Made by a program: the position numbers and the translations under genes
DNA from: Gadus chalcogrammus
Lineage: Eukaryota > Chordata > Actinopteri > Gadiformes > Gadidae
DNA: 64,000 nt
Assembly (NCBI RefSeq): GCF_026213295.1
Contig: NC_079427.1
Coordinates: 2,549,719 to 2,613,718, forward strand
Direction of reading: 5' to 3'
Shown here: piece by piece, positions 1 to 11,300 of the stretch
Layout: each line of letters starts with the position of its first letter
Position numbering within the stretch: the stretch's first letter is position 1
Notes under the pieces: model-generated
Databases searched by the model: none
Told to the model about the DNA's origin: nothing
What the model saw: the letters and a program-made list of their open reading frames with translations, nothing else

Positions 1-77
1 TGAGTTAATAAATTATCCTTTTACCTGAACTGTCTGCGATTGGGTCCTACCTGCCTGCCACCCGCTAACCGTGACAA
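1..77 (+). mobile_element. Possible 3' end of a Ty3/gypsy-type LTR
   Basis: The first 77 bases contain an AATAAA signal (8-13), a short GT/C-rich stretch, and end in ACCGTGACA. Many fish gypsy LTRs have this kind of 3' end: a polyadenylation signal, then a terminus in CA. No internal retroelement sequence follows, so this would be a solo LTR or a fragment whose left part is outside the window. The call rests on general resemblance only. Confidence 0.3.
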
Positions 78-265
78 TGGCTTATTTTGAACTTAAGTCA
101 AATGCATGAATGAGGTGATCTTCGAGTTGTCATGCAGTGATTCAAAAGTAAGATGATCAAGGATTGCCAACTCAAAGCAGGTGTAAAAACCGAATGGAGT
201 AATAAATAAAGGGCACAGAGTTTGTATTAAAGAACCAAGTATGGACGTTAGACCTGGGTTCCGAT

Positions 266-305
266 CTGGTGCATCCGATCACAAAAGTGTGATCGGATGC
301 ACCAG
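266..305. repeat. Perfect 18-bp inverted repeat with 4-nt loop
   Basis: Bases 266-283 are the exact reverse complement of 288-305, separated by AAAG. The result is a very stable short hairpin in otherwise unremarkable sequence. It could be the remains of a foldback element or a hairpin RNA. No coding signal is attached to it. Confidence 0.9.
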
Positions 306-563
306 TGTAACCGAGGCCTCCTGCTTTCTACTACATTTCCATGTGACACTTTTAACGCTTTTCAAAAGATTACTGTATGACTATTAGTCACTGTTCACAA
401 ATGCTTATTTCTCATAAATAAACAAATAAAATGATACAATTTTTATATTATGTACCCTTTATTTAACAATATGAATTACTGTATCAATGAACTAATGATA
501 CAATAATTGCTGGTTATTGATTTAGTAATGACTTTACTTCAATAATCACTACATTAAACTCAG

Positions 564-680
564 ACTCTCCTGAAGTGGGACCTTCTCAGGAGAAAACACC
601 AGACCCAGAAAGGACTGAAGTTAATCTTAACGCGACCGGCAACGGCAGTGATGTCAACATCACTCCGGTTCCTCGAACAG
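564..680 (+). CDS. Candidate upstream exon of the FIIND-CARD gene
   Basis: This stretch lies between an AG acceptor (562-563) and a GTAACG donor (681). It is open in one frame and starts and ends in phase 1, so it could join directly to the acidic exon at 4168. The peptide is Ser/Pro/Glu-rich, then Asn/Thr-rich (NLNATGNGSDVNITPV). I do not recognise a domain. Its phase matches the rest of the gene, but the acceptor is weak and the frame also stays open to a stop at 718, so it may be spurious. Confidence 0.3.
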
Positions 681-2822
681 GTAACGATAACATCACCAAG
701 CAGAACAAAGACAAGTTCTAGGCTAACCAGCGCAGATTGTATCCATGGTTGGAATTTAACAACGCTTAAAGAAGCTGCTTGATTTGTATAATGTACGGGT
801 TGTCGTGCCTTTTACCAGCCGGTGTTGTGAAACGTCAACTTTAAGTCGCCACTCGTTTCTCAAACAGCAGCCCTGAAAAGAAAGCGTGGGGCAGATTCAG
901 CAAGGAATGTGATGGCTAATGCTATTCAAGTTGTGCCGTTGCAGTGTGAGGCGAAAACGAAGGGGCATCTCAAAACCGCATACTTTATAGCAGATTTTTT
1001 TTTTTTTCTAGTTTAATTCATGAAAGAGATTTCTTTCTTTTAAAAAGAAAACAACTTGCAGCAGTTTGTAGAATTGGTAGGGGTGCGTTGAACAGCCTCT
1101 TGCTATCTCTGCTCCTCCAGCTCCATCTCCCTGATGGAGCTGGAGGCATTGGGAGAACCAGAAGAAAATTGGGAGGCAGGGCCTTCAGTTGTGCTCCCTG
1201 GCTATGGAACAGATTCCCTCAGAGACGTGGACCGTCCCAGAACATTTATAACCCTACTTAAAGCTCCCCATTTTAAATCGGTCTTTAAGGACCTGTTTAC
1301 CAAGGAAACAAAGGAGGTGAACTTGTATAAATGGGGAGAGACTAACCAGGGAATGAGTTGCAGGTTGGAAGATAAACACACAGCTGAGGGGTATGAGGTG
1401 ACCGCAGGCTGGAGATGTGAAGTGAGGGGAACAGTCTAAGGACATCTTGTGGACAAGGAGAGATCAGACACCTAACAATATGAAGTCAAATACAGTTCAT
1501 GACACACTTTTTGGAAATTCAGCTTGGTTATTTGGGCCACTTTGACCAAACGCTGAAACAATTCGGTTTAGCAGAAGTAAACTGAGGAAGTCAGTTCTGT
1601 AAATGACAGTATTTTGCAGAGTAAAGAAAATGTATTAATGCCATTTTCAAATTCTCTTAATTTGTCTTTCAGGACGTGTATGGAATCGTATTAAATCTGT
1701 CTTTTTAAAGAAGCAGTCTTTCAGTACCAGGCAGGGGCGCCTTTCTGGTGCGGCGTACGATGATCCTCACCGCAGAATGCCTAAAAGCGACGGCATGCTG
1801 GGTGAGTTGAAGTCTCCTAGTTTGAGGAGTAATAAGTATACCTGGATAACCCTCTATATCATAGTTCTTCCCAGTCAAAATACATTTCACACACACCAGA
1901 TATATAATATATATCGTATAATAACATAGAGACCTCATTTTATAAATACTTACTTCGTTTTTAAACTAGGTCAAAGATGTGTGGCTTTCTTGAACATCTG
2001 TCAGGGATTCTGGGATACAAATTCTAAACCTATTGCTTGTTTCGAACGTACTTCGCATGACTGATGTATATTTTCTAATGCAAACTTTTTTTGGAGGTCG
2101 ACATTTTCTTGAACCCACCAGAGTCCACGCATTCCATTTCCATAGCTTCTATAGGTAACTAAAGCAAATCGGTCACACGTTATCTCTAATCAGGTGACAA
2201 TGATATGAAACAGATTCATTGAATGCTTCAACTTCTTTTGACCACATTGTAATTGCTTTGTGATTCAGCTATTGCTAAAGGCCTTATTGACCACTTATTG
2301 CCATTTTAAGTGGTCAGCGTCTGTGCCCTCACCCACTCAGTTCTTTACTTATTCGATTTTCCTCCCAGCAGTTCGGTTAGAGACCAGGCAAGAGGCCATT
2401 CACTTAGAGGTTTCATTTGATCCTCCCCAGACTGTAGAACACTTGGTCAGAGATAGTTATTGGCAATAAGTAATGGGATGTGTGTGCGTGTGTGTGTGCC
2501 CATGCGTGTGCGTGTGTGGTTCTAGCTGACTAAAGAAACACAGGGTACATAATATCATATTATAATACAAAAGACTGATGTAAAAGGAGCACAATGAAGC
2601 AGTCTTAACTTGCTGTTCAACTAAAAACCCTCCTGGTCTCTGATGCAGTCCAACATTCATCAGTTAAAATATCCATGAAACACGTCGACCCCTCAGATAT
2701 TAAAGACCTAATATGTAACATTTAGATTAGATGAAACTTTATTAATCCTCCATAGGAGAAATTTGTTTGTTGCAACAGCCCAGCAGCATTGGAAAAATAC
2801 AGGATATAATTTTAGAATTTGT
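681..2822. other. Intron-like or intergenic stretch, no supported gene
   Basis: An open frame at 1134-1439 (101 codons) has no recognisable domain and is not claimed as a gene. At 1673 a TTTGTCTTTCAG acceptor resembles the acceptors in front of the CARD exons at 41442 and 60523, and is followed by a short similar sequence (GTATGGAATCGTATTAAA). This may be the stump of a decayed CARD exon. A (TG)-rich microsatellite lies at 2478-2518. Confidence 0.5.
2478..2518. repeat. Imperfect (TG)n microsatellite
   Basis: Alternating TG and CG/TG dinucleotides interrupted by CCCATGCG. Confidence 0.85.
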
Positions 2823-3962
2823 TTAAAGGAGACATATTATGGTGTTTTCCCAACAAGTAAACATATTTTGAGTTCCAGAAAACATGTTTTTGAAGCTGTT
2901 TGCTGGAAATAGCTTTTAGGAAAAAATATATCGTCTACCGCTATTCCCCTCTGTTTCAGTCCCTTCAGAATGCGCTGTTTCTGGTGTCTGTAGCATTGAT
3001 GCAAATTAGCTGCTTCCCATTGACCAATGAGCTGTCGGACTGAACCACAGCATGGAGGAGAAGGGATTGTTGCAGTTTGCTGCCTCCTGGAGCTCTATAT
3101 CTATACAATATAATATAAAATAATAATAATATTATATACAGGTAGTTATATAATCTATCTAATATCACGGCCAAAATCTATGTGCGCCTCGGATGACATT
3201 ATTAATAATAAAGACTGTCTGACGTCTCTGGTACTTCCACAAGTAAAGACTCGTAGTGGGGGATATCTCGGCCGTGGTTGAGAATAATTGGGGGGAAGGA
3301 ACTTTGGCATTGACTCTCTGAAGTCCATGAACCGCGACATGGAGAAGAAAAGGATTGTACTCCGGGAGCTGAGCTGCTGGACTGCCTCCGAGCTCCCCGC
3401 GCCGGAGCTGCCAGCCACCGTTGAAGCCGTCCGGCCGCAGTGCGGCACCTCGGGCGGTGTACTCCGGGAGCTGACGAGTAGCTCCGGCTGGGGTAGCTCG
3501 GCGGCAGTCCGGCAGCTCAGCTCCAGGAGTGCAATCCCTTTCCCCTCCACGTCTCCTCCTCCCGACTTCCCTTTGGCGGCAGCTCCGGCGGGGTGAGCTC
3601 GGCGCCAGAGAAAGGGATTGTACTCCCGGAGCTTAGCTGCCTGCAGGGCTAACGCCGAGTTCCCCCCGCCGGAGCTGCTCGTCCGCTGGTCCACAAAATC
3701 TTGGCGATGCTCTGACTGGAGGGGAGTGGGGAAGTGGGAGGTAATATTCAAATGTTCTCCCTTCCTACATAGGAGGGGGCGCGGAAACTGACTCGCTCGT
3801 TTGGTAGCTGGAGGCGGGCTGCTTCCAGAAATGTGTGTCTCACTCAAAAAATCTAGTACAGACTTATTTCAAAGTTTGTAGGTGTGTGGGAGCACCATCT
3901 ACCCACAACTACACCCCAAATCCCAGGAAAAGTGCTTTTTTCATAATATGCCCCTTTTTTAA
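2823..3962. mobile_element. Non-autonomous TTAA-target DNA transposon (family 1)
   Basis: The left end is TTAA followed by AGGAGACATATTATGG; the right end is CATAATATGCCCCT followed by a T-rich run and TTAA. Both the TTAA flanks and the terminal inverted repeats are visible. The GC-rich core holds a second inverted repeat around 3345-3550: the GGATTGTACTCCGGGAGCTG side pairs with a GCTCCAGGAGTGCAATCC side. Long open frames in the core (such as 3155-3847 minus) look compositional. TTAA targets are known for the piggyBac and Kolobok superfamilies; I cannot tell which this is. Confidence 0.6.
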
Positions 3963-4167
3963 TCGCAGCTGTTGCGTTTAGGAAATTGCATTCTATTACA
4001 TTGTGATGTTTTTCAGATTATTATTTATTTGTTTCTACGGATCTCTATGATTCACACTGGTCATGTTCTCAGTAAGATTTGTGGTCCTTCTGGTATTTCT
4101 CTCACACTACATTCCTCAGGGTTTCTCCATACCTCCTCACCCTTCTTTCTGTTTGTCTTTTTGCCAG

Positions 4168-4473
4168 ACGACGAAGATGATGAAGAGGATGAAGGTGAGC
4201 AGTGTCACTCTTCTTTTGAGCTTTGAGTTTCAATGACGAGTTGATCCGACAACAGAAGTATCTCACTGGGTATAAAAAAATATATCCAGGTTCACTGAAT
4301 CAGGAATGCTGGCTTCCAGTGTATCATGAGGCCAACTGTTATTGGAGGGCTTAATGTCCAAAATACTCTTAGACTGGACATGCTGTCGGTTTTGTTACTA
4401 ATAGTAATTATTTATCCTGACAGAGGAGATGCACTTCAAGTCACATTGTGAAAAATGTAAAGCAGCTCACCAG
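4168..4473 (+). CDS. Acidic and Cys-containing linker exons before FIIND
   Basis: Exon 4168-4194 follows TTTTTGCCAG and ends before GTGAGC. It encodes an all-acidic stretch (DDEDDEEDE), phase 1 to phase 1. Exon 4424-4473 lies between a CAG acceptor and a CAG/GTAAAT donor. It encodes a short peptide with a CEKC pair and ends in phase 0. Both are small, but their phases fit exactly into the FIIND exon that follows. The first exon is low-complexity, so its reality depends on this phase agreement. Confidence 0.55.
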
Positions 4474-4697
4474 GTAAATTTCAACAAAATTAATACCTTT
4501 TATATTACATAAATGACCTTAAAGTTAAGACATTTAGAAGTATTGCTCTCTATTGTTGTTTGCTTGTGCTTTTTTACAGACTCCTGAGAATGAGAAGGTT
4601 ACCCCAATGAAGATTTCTAAGTGGAGCTTCCAGTGAGTGACATTCAGTCCTCGCATGATTCCCATGGGGTTTCAGAATAATATGGTCCTAACCACAA

Positions 4698-4776
<79 letters not shown>

Positions 4777-7700
4777 GGGTACAGCTGGAAGGCGAGGGGA
4801 CCTATGAGTGTTCGGCTACAGGTCTGGTGTTTGAAGTGTCGGAGCAGGCTCTGGTCCGCTACTCGGTCCTGTCCTGGTTCCAATTCTCTGAGTTCCTCAA
4901 AGACTCCTGGAGGCCTGCTGGATCGGTTTATGATGTGGATGTGGACGATCCATCTGTGCTCAAGTTTATCCATTTCCCACACTCTCTGTGCCTTGCTGGT
5001 AAGAACACACGCTGACTGTGAAGAGGGGGGGATTCATAAGCCGAATAATCTAAGAATCTCTGTGTGCATGGCAGCTTTGGCAGTGTTTTGTTGACCAACC
5101 ATTCTGGTAATTTCTTGGTTCAAATAGGGCTGACTCACTCAGCTCATATTGACTTTGGATACACAACGTTGTATATTATTTTACTTTGTTATTTTCCCTT
5201 TGAATTCGTTCCATTTTTCTAATATTTTATTTATTACCATGGAACTTTGAAGGATGTTCAATCACAAGGCTCCCAGTTCAGTTTTCCTCTTTTTACATTT
5301 CACAAGATCCCTTCTTATAAAAAAAATGCATTCAGGATTAGAGAATTGTCATTGGAACCACTTGTAATATAATGTTGATTGTTTTACTTTCACATGTATT
5401 TCTCTACTTATGAGTGTCTTTACTCTTTGTACATACTGCCTATTATCATTTCCCAACAGGCTCGAATAATGTTATGTTATACAAATGTTTCCACAGAACC
5501 TGAGCATGAGCTGAGCTTCAGTGTTCTGCATGTAAAGGAACGCCATGCCAACATTGAGACGACGGTGGACTTCACGGCGAGCCATGTTAAATGGCGCGTG
5601 TCCTCGCTTTCTCTCCTGGCTCCCATCATTCCGGAAAGTCAGAAGATAAAGCACCACGCGTTGGTGTTGATTTACAAGGAGCTGAACAAATACCACAAAA
5701 ACAAATTTGTCTTCCACCTGTTTTTGGCCTCGAACTACGACTCTGAGATCCAGGTGATGAAGCAAAATGGACCAACAAGTCAGTAATGGGACGAGGTCCC
5801 TGGGTGTGATAAACAGATTCATGGATAGACGGACAGACTAGACCAAACTGGACCAGACTAAGATGAGCTAAGCTGTGCTAGACCAAGCTGGGATAACTGG
5901 GCTTAAATGGGAGAGTAAAATAGGCTGGACTGGGCTAGGCTAGACTGCACTAGGCTAGGCTACGTAGCTCAGTTTAATATCCTCTCTTGAGGGTTCATCT
6001 GTCTCTCTGTTTCTGTGATTTGCTATCTTGAAAATAACTAGCATCCCCCTTATGAATACCTCCCTCTCACTCTTCCTCCCTCTCTCCATCTCTGACCATT
6101 TGGTCCTGCCCCTCCTGTTCCTGTGTGTGCAGGCTATTAATAAACAGGTGCTCAAGTCCAGGAAGAAATGCATCAAGATTTACAAACCGGCCGCCTGTAG
6201 GCTGGAAGAGAAGTTCTACCACCTCACAAGCGAGCCAGAAAGGAATATTGAGCCTCCGGTATGTTGTGCTGCCATTTATTCTTAGTGTTGTTTTGTGCAA
6301 TACGGAAAGAGAAAGCATTGTATCTAACTGTGTTTGTGTGTGTACAGAAACTAGAATTCGTCACTGAAGTGTTAGCACTGAAGGGCTTTTCTGAAGCATG
6401 CTTCGGTGAGCGTCCTCCTTTCAGATTGTTTCTCATGGACTCAGACTGTGATGAACTTTTGTGGTCTGCTACAATCAGAGAAGGTAACCAATGGACACAA
6501 TTTGAATTTGTTTTGTGGTTTGCATCGTAAGACTCATGACACATTCTATGGCAAACCCTAGATGATTGGAACGGCGAGAAATCAAATCTATGGAAAATAT
6601 TCCGATTTCTTTCGAGGAAGTCCCATGGGGCCAACAGCAGACAGAGAGGTACACTTTTTGTTGAACATATTTTAACTTTTATGCACGGTGAAAAAACTGC
6701 AGAAAGCGCGAGGCGCATCTCAACGCTGCTCTGAACCGATCGTACTGATCAGTTCACAAAGGTTTCCAGAATGAAAGGTTCAAGCCTTCAGATGCGCAAT
6801 TCAGAAAACAGAGGAGATGAGGAAAGCAAAGCTTTAATTATTTGTGGCTAGCTACATGCCACAGCTACATGTTTTTGCTTGTAATCGTCTAACATTGTCT
6901 ACTCTATAACATTCTTGGATCATCTGCCAATTTCCCCAGTTGCTACAGGGACTTCTGATTTCCGATCTTCACCTCGCCTCTCTCTGGTGCATGTACGTTC
7001 AGCCAACTATTTGTGGTATCTGTGTAATTTATAATCCACTACTATATTGTCATTATTAGGTGAGTGCAGGGCTCAACTTTTGTTCTTCTTAGGCTTTATT
7101 ATTCTATATTCCCAATACTTTAGCACTCTACTCCTCCTACAATTTGTTTAGCTAGACACCATTCCAATTGTAAACTGTTCATATTTGCTTGGAATCATGC
7201 ACGGCTACTTTTTTAAAGGTGCCTTGACATGCTATTTTATGGATGCTTTAATATGGGTATTAGTGGGCCACTAACACAGTATTCAAAGACGTTCCCGATA
7301 TTCAGCCGTGGTGCAGAGTTATAGCCACTCCGAGCCAGTCGCACATTGAGCTTCCCCCAAATGCGCTGTTTTGGTGTCTGTTGCTATAATGCAAATGAGG
7401 AGGAGCGAGGCGGGTCAAGGAGGAGGGTGGGGGTGTGGCCCTGAGCAGCCTGCAGCCACGGTACCATGCGCTCTGTTTACAGTGGAAGTATCGCAATGGC
7501 GAGGCGCACACAGCCTTTAGCCGTGTTCTGTAAATATTCTAGAACACACGGGAGTCCTGGAGCTCTGTATCTAAATATCATATACATAGATATCTATGTC
7601 ATATAATATATATTATCACGGCCAAAAGCTGTGTGAGCCGATATTATGAATCTCAAACGACCGCGTTGGGTTCTCTGACGTTCCTGGTATTTCCACGTCC

Positions 7701-8283
7701 ACATCAAGCTGAAGTAGACAGAACCGCGACATGGAGGAGAAAGGGATTGTTGCCGGGCAGCGCTTAGGCACCTCCGTCTCCTGCAGCGCCGAGGCGGTGG
7801 TCCCTCGGCAGCGGGAAGCGGGGCTCAAGCGGGAGACATTCGAAGCCAACAATCCCTTTCTCCTCCATGTCGTGGTTCATGTTCTTGAGGGAGTCTAAGC
7901 CAAAGTTCCTTTCCCCCAATTCATTCACAACCATGGCTGAGATAACCCCCACTACGAGTCTCGTTGTAGAAATACCAGAGACGAGAGTCCGACGTGTTAT
8001 GCGCCATAACACCAAAAGCAGAACGGTTATCCAAATAACAAGGCAGTGTACAACACTTGCGTTACAGTCCTGGAGCTCTATATCTAAACAATATCATATA
8101 ATACATAGATATCTATATCATATAATACATATTGTCACGGCCAAAAGCTGTGTGCGCCTCCAGACGATATTATGAATCACAAACGACTTTGTCGGGTTCT
8201 GCGACGTCTCTGGTTCTTCCACTTTCACATCAACCTGAAGTAGACTGAACCGCCCGCTGCCGGCTGCCGGCTGCCCGCTGCCG

Positions 8284-8373
<90 letters not shown>

Positions 8374-11300
8374 CTTTGGCGCTCGCACGGTCGTGTCTCA
8401 TTGCCGGGCCAAATTCTCTGGGCGGCCCAGGCAGAGTAAGGGGAGGAGCTTAGATGCTATGTGACGACATGTGAAACCACATTCCAAATCAGCGCGCTTG
8501 AGGCTCAGTTTTTTGAAAGGCGAGCAGAACTCGTTATACACCGAACGCAAGCTATAGCCAATGGGGGACGTTGGCAGGCTATTTATGTTAGAAAACCTCA
8601 TAAAGTGAGATTTTCATGCCATGATACCTTAAACAAAAATAATTCAGTTTTTTAAATATCCGACATTTTATAATTGAAGTCAATTGGAGGATGATAAAAA
8701 ATTTCAGACTACGTAACTTGGTCAAAAATGTTTGACCATAAAACTTTGATCAAACTTTTAACCAATCAACACACTTGTATCTTTCAATATATCTTAAAGG
8801 AGAAATGTCGTAGCAAAATGGATCCGGGACATGTTTCCAGCACTCCAGCTCCCTCCAGTGAATCACAGCCTGCAGGCCAAGCAACATCCAGCACCACATC
8901 CAGCCCTCCAGCTCCCTCCAGGGCAACACAGGCTGCAGGACATCCAACATCCAGCACCACATCCAGCCCTCCAGCTCCCTCCAGGGCAACACAGGCTGCA
9001 GGCCAAGCAACATCCAGCACCACATCCAGCCCTCCAGCTCCCTCCAGGGCAACACAGCCTGCAGGACATCCAACATCCAGCACTACATCCAGCCCTCCAG
9101 CTCCCTCCAGGGCAACACAGGCTGCAGGACATCCAACATCCAGCACCACATCCAGCCCTCCAGCTCCCTCCAGGGCAACACAGGCAGAAGGTGAGTTGAT
9201 TTAATTGTATGTTACTGCAGCAGTTATGTTACGGATCAATATGGTCAATATGAACTAATCCAGACCCATTTTTACTGTAATTCTATCAAATATTCACAAT
9301 CAGTCATGAACATACATACACACCCTGTTCATCTAGACAATGTCCATTTTGCCGCAAATTGATGCTAGGGAATCTATTCGACTTTATGTTAGACCACAAC
9401 AATCTATTATTCACGTTGCTACAGTGCACATACAAACTAGAATAACTTATTCCCCATCAAAAAAACGAATGAAACCAAGATTCTTGACCTTATTTCACTG
9501 ATAGTAATATAAGTAACAATATAAGTAATAAGTAATAAGTAATTCATTGGTTCCCAAACTCACGTCATGTATCATCAAGTCATGTACCCCCTTGGACACT
9601 CTCCATCCTACTGTGTACCCCAGCTCCACCGACTGCTCACCACAATGTATTTTGTTTGTAATTCTGCAAAAAGAATCAGAATTGCATAGAATTCACTGGC
9701 TTTGCATGCAAAATAGTAGCCTTTTCAAAACATCTGAGGCTTGCCTGACTTAGTAACTCTATAACTGACCATGTATCTGTCACTGTAAGACATTTATTGG
9801 GAGTAGAAAGTTGTCTCAATTGGCGCTCAAAAATCTCCTGTTGCTTGAGAGAAGGTTTCAAACAGTTATTAGACAGAACCTGTGCACATATGCCACACTG
9901 AGGCTGAGGGAAGTCCTCACTCCCAGTGTAAGTGAACCCCATAGTAATATAGTCGTTATATTTGCCTCTCTGTGAGACCCCAACCTCCCTGTCAATTTGG
10001 TGTTTCCCTGGGGCGGGGGTCTGGGGCTCTTGGGCTGCTTCGTCATCACTGTCCATACTGGTGACAGCACCAGTAGAGCTACAGCAGCATCAGAACTGGT
10101 GATCGTACCAGTATGACCTGGGTCCAGTTGCACCAGCAGAACGTAAGGTCCCACTTAGGCTACGTTGAACCTAAATCACCCAAACGTTCGACTTTACACT
10201 CTACTAAAAAAATAGCAGTTGCACCAAGCAGATAGTTTCAACTTAACACTAAGTTATAACTTATCTTTTACACCTCCCCTCTAGCTGGTGTAAGTTCCAT
10301 ACTAACGATTAAGAACCGTTAAAAGAAAAAAACGTAAAAAGATTTCAACACTAACGCAGGGTAAAGATGATGGCTATTCGTTTTGAGCAATGGGAAGAGG
10401 AGTTTCAATGCGATATGCGCCGGGAACGGATTGTCCGTGACCGTATCGATCCATTTCTTTATTATGATGATGTTGAATTATATGCGCGATTTCGGTTTTG
10501 CCGGGCGGAATATTATATTTATTTATTTATTAATTATAAAATCCGCCATCAAATAGCTTAACCTCACGCCTATACCGTCCAAGCAAATTTTAGAGAATAA
10601 ATGACTGAAACTGTATTGTTTGCCCTCTCATTTGGGTGCTAACGCGTCTTCACTCGGGTAAGGTGGAAACTTGCCAGTATTTCCTGTTTACATTGTTATC
10701 TGTCAATGATTGGCTTGAAATTATCTAAACGTCATTGAAAGCGACACTGGTACACTTTATGCACTACTAGTAACGTTACAACTTAAGTTATGGTGGTGCA
10801 ACCAAAATTTAGAACACCTTTAGTTTGACACTAGCTACGTCGAGCGTAGGGTTAAGGCAGACTTTACACCCGAACTTATGATCGGCTTTACGTTCTGCTG
10901 GTGCAACCGACTGCTGAGGAGCACCAGTAGAGCTACAGCAGCATCAGAACTGGTGATCGTACCAGTATGACCTGAGGAGCACCAGTAGAGCTACAGCAGC
11001 ATCAGAACTGGTGATCGTACCAGTATGACCTGAGGAGCACCAGTAGAGCGACAGCAGCATCAGAACTGGTGATCATACCAGTATGACCTGAGGAGCACCA
11101 GTAGAGCTACAGCAGCATCAGAACTGGTGATCATACCAGTATGACCTGAGGCAACATGGTCTCATAGCAGCCCGGGCTTCATGTGTAGAACCAGTGAAAT
11201 TTTCTTTTGCCTCTCTGGGTTTGGGATTAACCTCTTTAAGCCATTTATCCATTATTATATTTTTCTCAACAAGGACAGGTGTAAAAAACAAGCTTACATG

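Noticed and set aside
1134..1439. 101-codon frame as a gene
   Set aside because: No recognisable domain, no clear splice context and no repeat identity; it may be chance.
3155..3847. 230-codon minus-strand frame
   Set aside because: GC-rich, self-complementary interior of a TTAA element; no domain and no splice context.
4644..5094. Long frames with poly Cys-Val or Thr-His
   Set aside because: They run through the (GT)n tract of a FIIND intron. Only the part from 4778 in one frame is a real exon.
8750..9149. Antisense frames over the 63-bp repeats
   Set aside because: The repeat length is a multiple of three, so all frames stay open. Only the plus-strand frame has splice borders in phase.
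10918..11149. CRISPR-like look of regular 58-bp units
   Set aside because: Units are contiguous without unique spacers, and the genome is eukaryotic.
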